A DNA stretch of 64,000 nt from Naasia sp. (GCF_025465545.1 NZ_JAODMK010000016.1:1-64000), one strand, 5' to 3'; shown: positions 55,118-63,690, numbered from the stretch's first letter. Translations and numbers: made by a program. Notes: a model not told the origin generated them from the letters alone.

Positions 55118-55567
55118 CTAGGCGTGCCTGATCTCGCCGAACGCGGCGATCTGCTCGCCCTTCTCGGCGCAGTAGCCCGTGACCGAGCCGACATAGCCGT
55201 CGGGCCCGCCGGCCGCAGCCACTGCAGCGGCCACGTCGAGGATGCGCCCCATGCCGGTCACCGGGTCGCCATCGGTGAAGGTGTCGCCGAGCTGAACGAA
55301 GACCTGATCGGCATCCTGCTGGAACTCCCGAGGCCAGACGATGAAGTAGGTGCCGTCCTCGTTCTTCAGGTGGAAGCAGCCGTTGCCGGCGATCCAGATG
55401 GTCCCCTGCAGCGCAGTCACCGTCCCGGTGGACAGCTCGAGATCGCTGACGGTCGGCACTCCCAGTCCTGCCTCCGTCGAGTCGTCCGCGCATCCGGACA
55501 CCCCCACCAGCGCGGCCAGCAGCACCGCGAGGATGATGCCGGCACGAGCCCGGCGCTGGGCGATCAT
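55118..55567 (-). CDS. Hypothetical lipoprotein
   Basis: 149 aa. Lipobox 'LVGVSGC' near residue 26 follows a basic, hydrophobic signal (RRARAGIILAVLLAAL). The mature part is about 120 aa with 'TVTALQGTIWIAGNGCFHLKNEDG' and 'VTGYCAEKGEQI': two further cysteines. No family recognised. TAGCTT lies 6 nt before ATG 55567: leaderless. Confidence 0.78.
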   Translation of the reverse strand: MIAQRRARAGIILAVLLAALVGVSGCADDSTEAGLGVPTVSDLELSTGTVTALQGTIWIAGNGCFHLKNEDGTYFIVWPREFQQDADQVFVQLGDTFTDGDPVTGMGRILDVAAAVAAAGGPDGYVGSVTGYCAEKGEQIAAFGEIRHA

Positions 55568-55655
55568 GGCCGAAAGCTACACCCGGACACGCTCCGCCTG
55601 CGGCATCGCTGCCCTGGCCGTCCCGGAGGGCTCCTCGGCGGTGCCGTGGCGCCCG

Positions 55656-56309
55656 CTAAGTGCGGCTGATCCAGGCGCAACAGGGGGACTCCGCGGGAGC
55701 AGTGCGCACCCGAGCCGTCGAATCGTTCGCGCCGTCGAGCACCCCTTCCAGCAGCGCACCGTTGAGTGCGCACACCACCTCGGTGTGGGCACGAGCCAGG
55801 CGATGGAAGGGACAGTTGCCGAGCGCGATCCCGTCCTCGCGTTCGACGGGCTCGAACCCGTTGTCGCGGAGTGCCGCCTCCGTGCTCCCCGCCGCCTCCC
55901 CGAGCTCCTCGCCGCGGGCGCGCGCCGCGCTCCGCAGCAGCTCGGAAAGCCCGGGCAGCTGCTCCGCGCCGCTCTCGATCGCCCCGGCCAGGATGTCGCC
56001 CATCAGCTCGTAGCGGCGGGGCGGGATCGACGTGCTGATCTCCGAGACCGCCGCGGAGTAGAACACCGCAGGCCGACCGGATCCTGGGCCGGTGCGGTCT
56101 GTCGTCTTGCGGGTGGTCGTCACCAGGGCGCCCGCCCGCGTCATCCGCTCCAGGTGCGCCGCGATCGTGCTCTTGGGGAGGCCGAGCAGATCGGACGCCT
56201 CGTTCCTGCTCACCGGTCGATCCGAGGCGAGGATCAGGCGGAAGAGCGCCCTGCCGATCGAGTCGGCCTCGCGGGGGCTTTCATCCATGGCCGTCTCCAT
56301 CCTTGACAT
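55656..56309 (-). CDS. SufR-like (COG2345-type) HTH regulator with C-terminal cysteine motif
   Basis: 217 aa from the first ATG; ATGs at 56300 and 56288 are alternatives with better GGAGGG or GGAG spacing. N-terminal winged HTH ('RNEASDLLGLPKSTIAAHLERMTRAGALVTT'), then a helical domain and a C-terminal cysteine cluster: Cys166 (NCPFHRLAR), Cys180 (EVVCALNG), Cys210 and Cys211 (ESPCCAW). This pattern is that of SufR-type sensors that bind an Fe-S cluster. It is divergent from the folE operon, with a shared operator-like repeat, so it probably represses that operon in response to iron, oxygen or redox state (inference). Confidence 0.85.
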   Translation of the reverse strand: MSRMETAMDESPREADSIGRALFRLILASDRPVSRNEASDLLGLPKSTIAAHLERMTRAGALVTTTRKTTDRTGPGSGRPAVFYSAAVSEISTSIPPRRYELMGDILAGAIESGAEQLPGLSELLRSAARARGEELGEAAGSTEAALRDNGFEPVEREDGIALGNCPFHRLARAHTEVVCALNGALLEGVLDGANDSTARVRTAPAESPCCAWISRT

Positions 56310-56351
56310 CCCTCCGGTTCCGTTCTAACTTCAGCTTACCGAATTTTAGAA
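56303..56351 (+). promoter_or_regulatory. Promoter of the folE operon with candidate operator
   Basis: A consensus -35 TTGACA (56303-56308), 17-bp spacer and -10 TAACTT (56326-56331) point at folE; this is the strongest sigma-70-type promoter I see in the window. An inverted repeat TTCTAA (56323-56328) / TTAGAA (56346-56351) overlaps the -10, and a minus-strand -10 TAAAAT (56343-56348) for the regulator lies inside it. The repeat is a plausible site for the divergent SufR-like protein. The segment is markedly AT-rich. Confidence 0.75.
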
Positions 56352-56362
56352 GGAAGGCCAGC

Positions 56363-56995
56363 ATGCAGGCCCTGCCCACTCCCGCGTCGAGCCCGGCGGT
56401 GCACGACCATGCTCCTCTGAGTGTGCATCAGGGCGGAGGCGTTCTGCGTCCTTCCCCTCAGGACCGGACCGACCCCGCCGAGCACGCCGTGGCTGCCCTC
56501 CTCGACGCACTCGGACGTGATCACTCCGACCCGCACCTCGTCGACACCCCGCGCAGGGTGGCCGAGGCGCTGCGCGAGATGCTCACGCCCCGCCCGACCC
56601 GGTGGACCACCTTTCCCAACGAGGACTCCTACGCGGACCTCGTCCTGGTGACGGGGATCCCCTTCCACTCCCTCTGTGCCCACCACCTGCTCCCGTTCCG
56701 CGGCGTCGCGTGCATCGGCTACGTCCCCGGATCCCGCCTGATCGGGCTCTCCAAGCTCGCCAGGGGACTCGAGCAGTTCGCCCGCGACCTGCAGCTCCAG
56801 GAGCGGCTCACGCTCCAGACGGCCGACTGGCTGGAGGAGACCCTCGAGCCGCTCGGGGTCGGAGTCGTCCTCGAAGCCGAGCACCTGTGCATGTCGCTGC
56901 GGGGCGTGCAGGCCACCGGCTCACTCACCAGGACTGCCGCCTTCCGCGGGGTCCTCACCGACGCCGGGCCGCTGCGCCTGCGCTTCCCCGGCTGA
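56363..56995 (+). CDS. folE: GTP cyclohydrolase I
   Basis: 210 aa. Zinc ligands Cys105 and His108 (SLCAHHLLPF) and Cys176 (EAEHLCMSLRGVQ), plus 'GLSKLARGLEQFARDLQLQERLT', are intact, so an active FolE1 is expected: GTP to 7,8-dihydroneopterin triphosphate. The N-terminal 25 residues are variable. ATG 56363 has AAGGAAGG upstream. It heads a five-gene run but is not beside ftsH, folB or folK, the usual actinobacterial folE neighbourhood; a second, housekeeping folE elsewhere is therefore suspected. Confidence 0.95.
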   Translation: MQALPTPASSPAVHDHAPLSVHQGGGVLRPSPQDRTDPAEHAVAALLDALGRDHSDPHLVDTPRRVAEALREMLTPRPTRWTTFPNEDSYADLVLVTGIPFHSLCAHHLLPFRGVACIGYVPGSRLIGLSKLARGLEQFARDLQLQERLTLQTADWLEETLEPLGVGVVLEAEHLCMSLRGVQATGSLTRTAAFRGVLTDAGPLRLRFPG

Positions 56996-57051
56996 CCGCG
57001 CTGGCGAGACCCGTCACCAGCGCAGGCACCCGACTCGAAGAGGAGACCATC

Positions 57052-58302
57052 GTGGAGACACCCGGAGTGATCATCGTCGGCGCCGGACTGACCGGCGCGA
57101 CCGCCGCACTCACTCTCCGCGAGGAGGGATTCACCGGCTCGGTCACGCTCGTCGGAGCTGAGCCTCATCTTCCCTACCTCCGGCCGCCCCTCTCGAAGGG
57201 GTTCCTGGCCGGCAGCGAGGACGAAGCATCTCTCGCCGTCGCTCCCCCGGGCGGCTACGCCGATGCGGGGATCGATGTCGTGCTCGACCAGCGGGTCCTG
57301 ACCGTCGACACGGTGCTGCGTCGCGCGACGCTGTCGGACGGTCGATCGCTCGCGTACGCGGATCTGCTCCTGGCCACTGGCGCGTCGCCCCGCACCCTCA
57401 CCCTTCCCGGCGCCACGCTCGACGGCGTCCTCACCCTGAGGTCGCTGGACGACGCGAAGAGGATGCGGGGCGCGATCACCGGCTCCGGCGACCCGTCCAC
57501 CGTGCGGCTCGTCATCGTGGGCGCAGGCTGGATCGGCATGGAGGTCGCCGCGACGGCCCGGGCCCTCGGCGCTGCGGTCACCGTGGTCGCGCCGGATGCG
57601 ATCCCGCTCGCTGCGGCGCTCGGTCCGCAGATCGGGACCCTCTTCGCCGAGCGGCACGCACGGGCCGGGGTCGGGTTCCGCCTCGATTCCCGGCCCCGAG
57701 AGCTGATCGGCCAGGGGGGCCGCGTCAGCGGGGTGCGGCTGGCGACCGGCGAGGCGCTGCCGGCCGACCTCGTGCTGATCGCCGTCGGGGCGACGCCGAA
57801 CGTCGAGCTCGCGGCGAGCTCCGGGATCGCCACGGACAACGGCATCCTGGTCGACCAGTTCCTGCGCACCAGCACCGCCCATGTCTACGCGGCCGGGGAC
57901 GCCGCCTCCGTCTACGACCCGGCCCTCGGCGGGCACCAGCGGAACGAGCACTGGGCGAACGCCATCGCCTCCGGGGAAGCGGCCGCGCGCTCCATCCTGG
58001 GCACGGGCTCGGGTCTCACGGCGATCCCGTACTTCTACACCGACCAGTTCGACATCGGCATGGAGTACTCCGGCTACCCCTCGCTGGCGCGCGACGCGCA
58101 GCTGATCTTCCGGGGCGAGCCGGGCGCCGGGGCGTATGTCGCCTTCTGGGCGGTCCCGGAACACGACGGCCGCCTGATCGTGGTCGCCGGAATGAGCGTC
58201 AACACCTGGGACGTGCAGGACGAGATCCGCGAGCTGATCTCCTCCCGTCGACCGGTGGCGCCGGTCGAACTGACCCGGGCTCCTCTGCCGGCAGCGTCAT
58301 GA
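57052..58302 (+). CDS. FAD-dependent NAD(P)H:ferredoxin/rubredoxin-reductase-like protein
   Basis: 416 aa. FAD motif 'VIIVGAGLTGATAALTLREEGFTG', NAD motif 'VRLVIVGAGWIGMEVAATARALGAAV', 'TSTAHVYAAGDAASVYD', and a C-terminal reductase domain with 'EHWANAIASGEAAARSILG'. This is the ferredoxin-reductase/BphA4-like class that passes electrons from NAD(P)H to a small Fe-S protein; no redox-active disulfide is seen. GTG 57052 follows AGAGGAGA. The 56-bp gap after folE and the 4-bp overlap with the next gene make it part of the operon. Electron partner unknown. Confidence 0.92.
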   Translation: METPGVIIVGAGLTGATAALTLREEGFTGSVTLVGAEPHLPYLRPPLSKGFLAGSEDEASLAVAPPGGYADAGIDVVLDQRVLTVDTVLRRATLSDGRSLAYADLLLATGASPRTLTLPGATLDGVLTLRSLDDAKRMRGAITGSGDPSTVRLVIVGAGWIGMEVAATARALGAAVTVVAPDAIPLAAALGPQIGTLFAERHARAGVGFRLDSRPRELIGQGGRVSGVRLATGEALPADLVLIAVGATPNVELAASSGIATDNGILVDQFLRTSTAHVYAAGDAASVYDPALGGHQRNEHWANAIASGEAAARSILGTGSGLTAIPYFYTDQFDIGMEYSGYPSLARDAQLIFRGEPGAGAYVAFWAVPEHDGRLIVVAGMSVNTWDVQDEIRELISSRRPVAPVELTRAPLPAAS

Positions 58303-59285
58303 CCCCGACCACGGCCCTCTCCGGCCTCGAGGCGAGGTCCGCCCCGGAGATCCAGCCGTACCCCGCCGCGGAGCCGCCACTCACCGATCCCATCCGCCGC
58401 TTCGGAACTCGGACGATCGACTTCCGCCGGCATGTCGCCATCATGGCCGTGGTGAATCGGACCCCGGACTCCTTCTACGACCGAGGGAGGACCTTCCCGC
58501 TGGCCACGGCGGTCGCTGCCGCTCGAGCCGCCGTCGCCGCAGGAGCGGAGTGGGTCGACATCGGCGGCCAGCCGTTCGCGCCGGGGCGGCGGCTGAGCGT
58601 GGCCGAGGAGTGCGACCGGGTCCTCCCGCTGGTCGAGGAGGTGCGCCGCACCACCGACGCCGTCATCTCCGTCGACACCTTCGAGCCCGAGGTCGCGGCG
58701 CGCAGCATTCGCGCGGGAGCCGACGTGATCAACGACACGTCGGGCCTGCGGGACCCCGCGGTCGCCGCAGTCGTCGCGGCATCCGGCGCCTCCCTGATCC
58801 TCGTGCACAGTCTCGCGGCTCCACGCACGCCCTTTCCGCACCCGACCTACGGGGACGTGGTGTCCGAGGTCGTCGGCTTCCTCTCCGCTCGCGTGGATGA
58901 CGCGATGAAGGAGGGGGTGCCCGCGGATCGCCTCCTCGTGGACCCCGGCCACGACCTCAACAAGAACACCCTCCATTCCCTTCAGCTGTGCCTCCGGCTG
59001 GCGGAGGTGACGCGCCTCGGCTTTCCCACGGTCGCTGCTGTGTCGAACAAGGACTTCATCGGCGAGACCCTCGGCCAGGAGCGGCAGGAGCGGCAGGCCG
59101 GCTCGCTGGCCGCCGCTGTGCTCTGCATCCTGCAAGGCGCCCGGATCCTGCGGATGCACGACCCCGCTGCCGCCTGGTCGGCGGCGCGCCTGACCGAATC
59201 GGTGCTCGGCTGGCGGCCGCCCGTCCTGCTCCGTCACAACATGGGCGAGGCCAACGTGGACGCCCCACTGGAGCGCACGTCGTGA
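58299..59285 (+). CDS. Dihydropteroate synthase-like protein (FolP2 type)
   Basis: 328 aa. TIM-barrel DHPS: 'IMAVVNRTPDSFYDRG' (pterin-binding loop 1), 'SVDTFEPEVA', 'INDTSGL', 'SNKDFIGETLG' and 'RMHD' are present. The second signature reads 'DIGGQPFAPG' (87-96), not the 'GGxSTRPG' of canonical DHPS, so the pABA-side loop differs, as in mycobacterial FolP2, which is reported to lack normal DHPS activity. An extra N-terminal 45 residues precede the barrel. It overlaps the FAD gene and the RibD-like gene by 4 bp each. Confidence 0.9.
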   Translation: MTPTTALSGLEARSAPEIQPYPAAEPPLTDPIRRFGTRTIDFRRHVAIMAVVNRTPDSFYDRGRTFPLATAVAAARAAVAAGAEWVDIGGQPFAPGRRLSVAEECDRVLPLVEEVRRTTDAVISVDTFEPEVAARSIRAGADVINDTSGLRDPAVAAVVAASGASLILVHSLAAPRTPFPHPTYGDVVSEVVGFLSARVDDAMKEGVPADRLLVDPGHDLNKNTLHSLQLCLRLAEVTRLGFPTVAAVSNKDFIGETLGQERQERQAGSLAAAVLCILQGARILRMHDPAAAWSAARLTESVLGWRPPVLLRHNMGEANVDAPLERTS

Positions 59286-60070
59286 TCGAGCGTCTCTGGC
59301 CCCCTCCGGCGGTCGCCCTCAGCGAGGATGACATCGCGGCGGCATACGCGACGCCTCACGGCGCCCCACCGGCCGTGCGGTTCAACTTCGTCGAGAGCTC
59401 AGACGGGGCGGCGACCTTCCAGGGCCGGTCCGCGGGCCTCGGATCCGCCGACGACCAGCTTCTCCTCCACCTGCTGCGGCGCACGGCCGATGTGCTGCTC
59501 CTCGGTGCGGGCACGGTGAGAGCTGAGGGGTACGGAGGTGAGCTGCTGCGGGCGGCCGATCTCGCCTGGCGCACCGAGCACGGGGCGTCGGAACGGCCGG
59601 CCGTCGCAATCGTGTCGGCCACGCTGGACCTCGACCCATGGTCATCGTTCTTCACCTCCTCGCTCGTCCGCCCGATCGTCTTCACGACAGAAGCGGCCGA
59701 TCCAGAGGCGCGCGCCGCCTTCGCCCGAGTGGCCGAGGTCGTGATCTGCGGGGGAAGCACCGCGGAGCCGCACCGGATCGTGCAGGAGCTCACAGACCGC
59801 GGTCATCGACGGCTCCTCTCGGAGGGCGGCCCCCGCCTCTTCGGGGCCTTCCAGCAAGCCGGGCTCGTGCACGAGCTGTGTCTCACTCTCGCCGCCGCCC
59901 TGGTCGGCGGTCCCAACACGCGGATCGCCCTCGCGGCTCGGGAGAACGCCGAGCCCGTTCGTCTCACTCTCGCGCAGGTGCTGAGAAGTGGCGACACGCT
60001 CTTCCTGCGCTATCGAGTGCCGGAACCAGGGACGTCGGCGACCGCCGGCGGAGGGAGGACGGTCTCATGA
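59282..60070 (+). CDS. RibD C-terminal-domain / DHFR-like pyrimidine reductase
   Basis: 262 aa. RibD_C fold: '[53 protein letters not shown]' and the NADPH-binding '[14 protein letters not shown]'. It lacks the deaminase half of RibD. Mycobacterial Rv2671-type relatives can replace dihydrofolate reductase, so here it may reduce a dihydropterin or dihydrofolate-like product. GTG 59282 overlaps folP-like; stop overlaps tal (ATGA). Confidence 0.88.
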   Translation: MIERLWPPPAVALSEDDIAAAYATPHGAPPAVRFNFVESSDGAATFQGRSAGLGSADDQLLLHLLRRTADVLLLGAGTVRAEGYGGELLRAADLAWRTEHGASERPAVAIVSATLDLDPWSSFFTSSLVRPIVFTTEAADPEARAAFARVAEVVICGGSTAEPHRIVQELTDRGHRRLLSEGGPRLFGAFQQAGLVHELCLTLAAALVGGPNTRIALAARENAEPVRLTLAQVLRSGDTLFLRYRVPEPGTSATAGGGRTVS

Positions 60071-61188
60071 ACCAGCGTCTCGCAGCGCTGACCGAAGCAG
60101 GAGTGTCGGTCTGGCTCGACGATCTCAGCCGGAACCGCATCGTGTCCGGCAGCCTGGCCCGCCTCGTCGAGGAGGACGGCGTCACCGGGGTCACGACGAA
60201 TCCCAGCATCTTCGCGAAGGCCATCGCGGACGGCGGCGCGTACGACGCGCAGCTCGAGGACCTCGTGCGCCGGGGTCTCGGCCTCGACGATGTGGTGCGA
60301 GAGCTGACCGCGACCGACGTGCGGGACGCCTGCGACATCCTGCTGCCGATCAGCCAGGCGACGGAGGGCATCGACGGCCGCGTCTCCATCGAGGTGGACC
60401 CGAGGAACGGCCATGACCCTGCGGCCATGCTGGAGGAGGCATCTGCGCTCTGGCGGCTCGTCGACCGGCGGAACCTCTTCATCAAGGTGCCAGCCACGCG
60501 CGCAGGACTGCCGGTCATCGCGGCCCTGCTCGGCGACGGGATCAGCGTGAATGTGACTCTGATCTTCTCGCTCGAGCGCTATGGCGCGGTCCAGTCCGCG
60601 TTCCTGGCAGGCATGGAGAAGGCGGCCGCCACGGGCAGGGCACTGGGGGCGATCGCCTCCGTCGCCTCCTTCTTCGTCTCGCGCGTGGACACGGAGGTCG
60701 ACGCGCGGCTGGAGCGCATCGGCACCGCCGGGGCGGCGGCGCTTCGCGGCCGTGCTGCGATCGCGAACGCCCGGCTCGCGCATCGGATGCACGAGCAGCT
60801 GCTCGGCTCCTCGCGCTGGGCCACCCTGCAGTCGGCGGGCGCCTCCCCGCAGCGGCCGCTCTGGGCCTCCACCTCGGTCAAGGACCCCGCCTATCCGGAC
60901 ACCCGCTATGTGGACGAGCTGATCGCGGACGGCGTGGTCAACACGATGCCGGAGGCGACGCTGCGGGCCGTCGCCGATCACGGCACCGTGACTGCGGACT
61001 CGATACGCCCGTTCTACGACGACGCGGCCGGAGTCCTCGCCGACCTGCAGTCGATCGGGATCTCGTACGCCGACGTGGTGGAGACGCTGGAACGCGAGGG
61101 CCTGGCGGCCTTCGAGAAGAGCTGGGCCGGCCTCTTCGAGCAGCTGAAGAGCAGGCTGGAGGAGCTGCGGCAGGGCGGCCGAGCCTGA
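60067..61188 (+). CDS. tal: Transaldolase
   Basis: 373 aa. '[13 protein letters not shown]', '[23 protein letters not shown]', Schiff-base Lys140 ([12 protein letters not shown]), '[15 protein letters not shown]', and '[21 protein letters not shown]' are all intact; length matches the actinobacterial Tal/Pgi-type transaldolase. It is the last gene of the folE operon, ATGA-coupled to the RibD-like gene, not beside tkt, zwf or opcA. Why a transaldolase belongs with pterin enzymes is unclear: a C3 or sugar-derived side chain on the pterin, or sugar-phosphate supply, are two possibilities (inference). Confidence 0.95.
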   Translation: MNQRLAALTEAGVSVWLDDLSRNRIVSGSLARLVEEDGVTGVTTNPSIFAKAIADGGAYDAQLEDLVRRGLGLDDVVRELTATDVRDACDILLPISQATEGIDGRVSIEVDPRNGHDPAAMLEEASALWRLVDRRNLFIKVPATRAGLPVIAALLGDGISVNVTLIFSLERYGAVQSAFLAGMEKAAATGRALGAIASVASFFVSRVDTEVDARLERIGTAGAAALRGRAAIANARLAHRMHEQLLGSSRWATLQSAGASPQRPLWASTSVKDPAYPDTRYVDELIADGVVNTMPEATLRAVADHGTVTADSIRPFYDDAAGVLADLQSIGISYADVVETLEREGLAAFEKSWAGLFEQLKSRLEELRQGGRA

Positions 61189-61194
61189 GCCGGA

Positions 61195-61935
61195 TCAGTC
61201 CACCGGAAGGAGGGGCAGCGTTCGCGGCGCCCCGAAGAAGATGCTGGTGGCGCCGACGACGATGGCCCCGGCAGCGAGGACCGCCGCGAGGACCAGAACC
61301 TGGAACTGCGCGGCGTCGAGGGGCGATGCGCCGCCGAAGATCGCTCCCACGAACGCACCAGGGAGGGTGACGATCCCGGTCGTCCTCGCCTGGTCGGTCG
61401 AGGGGATGAGGGCGGTGGATGAGGCGGAGCGCACCGCTCGGCGGGTCGCTCGCCGCGGTGTGGCGCCGAGCGCGAGCCACCCTTCGATCTCGTCCCGCTG
61501 GCCTGCGATCGCCGACTGGAGCGACCGGCCGGCCAGCGTCGTGACGGTCATCGCGTTGCCGATGATGATGCCTCCGGTCGCCAGCACGTAGCGGGGAGTG
61601 AAGTCGATCGCCTGAGTGGCGAAGACGAGGAGCAGCGGCACCGCGGCGGCCGTCACGAGGATCAGCGCGATCAGCGGGACGCGTCCGGGGCCGATCCGCA
61701 GCCGGCTCGCGACCACCGCCGTGGCCGCGACCACCATGACACCGAGGAAGACCGCGACCCAGACCGGGTCCGACACGATTCCGGAGAGCAGGACGCTCAG
61801 CACTCCCAGCTGCACGACGGCCCGGAGGATCGCCCACGGCTGCAGCCACGCGTGCTGCACTCCGACCGCGCGCACGAGTGCATAGGTGACCGCCACGAGG
61901 AGCGCGACGGTGAGGACGGTGCGAGCAATGTCCAT
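61195..61935 (-). CDS. FetB/UPF0014-family ABC-transporter permease
   Basis: 246 aa, about seven hydrophobic helices. 'QLGVLSVLLSG', 'GGIIIGNAMTVTTLAGRSLQSAI' and 'VTLPGAFVGAIFGGASPLDAAQFQVLVLAA' match FetB-type permeases, which with the ATPase FetA export iron and give peroxide resistance in E. coli. No FetA-like ATPase is next to it. It converges on tal with a 6-bp gap. An iron link would fit the nearby Fe-S-type regulator, but adjacency is the only evidence. Confidence 0.88.
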   Translation of the reverse strand: MDIARTVLTVALLVAVTYALVRAVGVQHAWLQPWAILRAVVQLGVLSVLLSGIVSDPVWVAVFLGVMVVAATAVVASRLRIGPGRVPLIALILVTAAAVPLLLVFATQAIDFTPRYVLATGGIIIGNAMTVTTLAGRSLQSAIAGQRDEIEGWLALGATPRRATRRAVRSASSTALIPSTDQARTTGIVTLPGAFVGAIFGGASPLDAAQFQVLVLAAVLAAGAIVVGATSIFFGAPRTLPLLPVD

Positions 61936-62064
61936 CGGTGCGTCACACCGGGGCGGGAATCGGTGTCGAGCTGGCCGCCGGGTTCACGGCACGGGAGTCT
62001 ATCCCCGCACGCCGGAGCCCCGAGCGGCGCATGAGCTTCCCGATCAGGAATCGAGGGAAGGGTG

Positions 62065-62088
62065 GCGGGCACCACGGGAGGTGCCCGC
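62065..62088 (-). terminator. Hairpin after the ice-binding protein gene
   Basis: GCGGGCACC (62065-62073) pairs perfectly with GGTGCCCGC (62080-62088) around a 6-nt loop, 8 bp past the stop codon on the minus strand. No long U-tract follows. Confidence 0.7.
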
Positions 62089-62095
62089 ATCCGCC

Positions 62096-63106
62096 TCAGC
62101 TGTTGGCGATGCGGCGCCGCGCGACCAGCAGGACACCGCCGGTGAGCACGAGCAGACCAGCCGATCCGATCATCAGTCCGCCATCGATGCCGGTCTCGGC
62201 GAGGAGCGTGCCCCCTGCAGTGGAATCCTCCACAGTCGTCGTGGTCCCGCCCCCGGAGGCGTCCGTGCCGGTGCCAGTGCCGTCTCCCTCAGTGCCGCCG
62301 TCCGCGGACCCGCCGTCGGTCGGCGTGCCGTCGTCGGTCCCGCTCCCGTCGTCCGCCGGTGCGCCGCCGTCATCGACGGTGCCGCAGTCCGGGGCGGAGA
62401 TCACGTTGTTGAGCAGGGTCACGGCGCCGCTCTGCGCGAGCAGGCGTCCGGTCACGGGCGCGTTCGTGCCCACCGAGATGGACGTGAGTGCGAACACGTT
62501 GCCCACGAAGGAGGCTCCGTTGAGAGTCGCTGAACTGGTCACCTGCCAGTAGACGTTGCAGGCGCTCGCTTCGCCGGCGAGCTCGACCTCGCTGCCGACC
62601 ATCGCGGTCAACGCGCTCGGGGACTGAAAGATCCAGACGTCGTCCGCGCCACCGGTGAGGGTGAGCTTGCCGTCGATCTGTGCGATGTTGTCGTAGACGC
62701 CAGGGCCCAGATCGGAGCCGCCGAGGTCGCCGTCCGCTTCCGTTCCGGTTGCGCCCTTGTTCTGGAGGAAGGTGTAGCCGGCCTGCGAGGCGAGCTGCGC
62801 ATCAGCGGCATCAGCGTCCGTCGTATGGATGGTCCCGTGGACCTGCTCGGCGAGCAGCCCGGTGATGGCGGTACCCGGGCTCAGGCCGACATCGCCGGTG
62901 ATGTCGGTGCCGGCGCCATCGTTGGTGACGGTCGAGCCGCCGAGGACGGCGTAGCCCGACGCAAGACCGAGGATGTCGCCGTCGGTGGGGGCCGCGGCAT
63001 ACGCGGCCGTCGACCCGGCCAGGCCGATCGCCAAGGCGGCGGGCAGGCCCAGCGCAACCAGGATCGGCCGACGGAATCCGGAGCGGGATTGGTGGGAGGT
63101 ATTCAT
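62096..63106 (-). CDS. Ice-binding protein (DUF3494) with LAETG cell-wall sorting signal
   Basis: 336 aa. Signal peptide (LVALGLPAALAIGLAGSTAAYA, cleaved near residue 37), DUF3494 ice-binding beta-solenoid (about 45-245: 'YAVLGGSTVTNDGAGTDITGDVG', 'DDVWIFQSPSALT', 'GNVFALTSISVG'), then a Gly/Asp/Thr-rich spacer of about 60 residues, and a sortase tail: LAETG, hydrophobic helix and ARRR. LAxTG is the motif of class E sortases, so the protein is likely fixed to peptidoglycan. ATG 63106 has AAAGGG upstream. DUF3494 proteins inhibit ice recrystallisation; surface attachment suggests ice adhesion or protection. Confidence 0.9.
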   Translation of the reverse strand: MNTSHQSRSGFRRPILVALGLPAALAIGLAGSTAAYAAAPTDGDILGLASGYAVLGGSTVTNDGAGTDITGDVGLSPGTAITGLLAEQVHGTIHTTDADAADAQLASQAGYTFLQNKGATGTEADGDLGGSDLGPGVYDNIAQIDGKLTLTGGADDVWIFQSPSALTAMVGSEVELAGEASACNVYWQVTSSATLNGASFVGNVFALTSISVGTNAPVTGRLLAQSGAVTLLNNVISAPDCGTVDDGGAPADDGSGTDDGTPTDGGSADGGTEGDGTGTGTDASGGGTTTTVEDSTAGGTLLAETGIDGGLMIGSAGLLVLTGGVLLVARRRIANS

Positions 63107-63275
63107 ACGACGTGCGCCCTTTCGAGGTTTCGCCCTGTTCTCGGGTGGACGCATCCCCCACTATCCAGCAGAAGACCTGATAATCGGGGACATTGACGCC
63201 CCCAGTTTGGGGTGTGTGCCCTGCGGTCAGTATCTCCAGGGTCGGTGCGTAAACGTGGCCGACACACGGGGAAAC

Positions 63276-63303
63276 AGAAAAGGGCCCTCGCGGACCCTTT
63301 TCT
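63276..63303 (-). terminator. Rho-independent terminator of tRNA-Leu
   Basis: AGAAAAGGG (63276-63284) pairs perfectly with CCCTTTTCT (63295-63303), with CC/GG extension inside. On the minus strand the 3' side reads TTTTCTGTTT. It lies about 42 bp beyond the tRNA 3' end. Confidence 0.85.
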
Positions 63304-63344
63304 CCTCGTGCGTTTCGCTCATCCAGAGAGACGGATCTCCTGGT

Positions 63345-63431
63345 TGGTGCGCGAGGGGGGAGTTGAACCCCCACGCCCTCACGGGCACACGGACCTGAAC
63401 CGTGCGCGTCTGCCTATTCCGCCACTCGCGC
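63345..63431 (-). tRNA. tRNA-Leu(CAG)
   Basis: An 84-nt class II tRNA plus encoded CCA (63345-63347) on the minus strand. The acceptor GCGCGAG pairs with CTCGCGC, discriminator A. Anticodon loop TTCAGGT gives CAG; variable arm TGCCCGTGAGGGCG. It is the only one of the four tRNAs here followed by CCA in the DNA. A terminator follows. Confidence 0.96.
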
Positions 63432-63690
63432 TCACCACCAGCGCTCTCGCGCCGACGAACGAGATTACCACGGCGGCGGTGCCCCTACGCCCCCGTGCGA
63501 CCGAGCCCTCGCCGCCCCCGCTGCCGTCCTCGACCGCGAGGCTGAGCGGCCCCTGCCGGAGCGAGGATGAGCGGCCCCTGCCGGAGGCGGACTCCGGCAG
63601 GGCGCACAGGGAGCCCGAAGCGACCCGGCTACCATTCAGTAAGCCATGCGCGGCATTTCCGCGCGCGCACGACCGGAAGGCCGCGATCCC
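63432..63690. other. Intergenic region upstream of fhaA
   Basis: No gene is seen. It should hold the promoters of tRNA-Leu (minus) and fhaA (plus). A near-perfect 19-bp direct repeat, differing at no base in the part GAGCGGCCCCTGCCGGAG, occurs at about 63545 and 63569, 24 bp apart. Confidence 0.45.
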
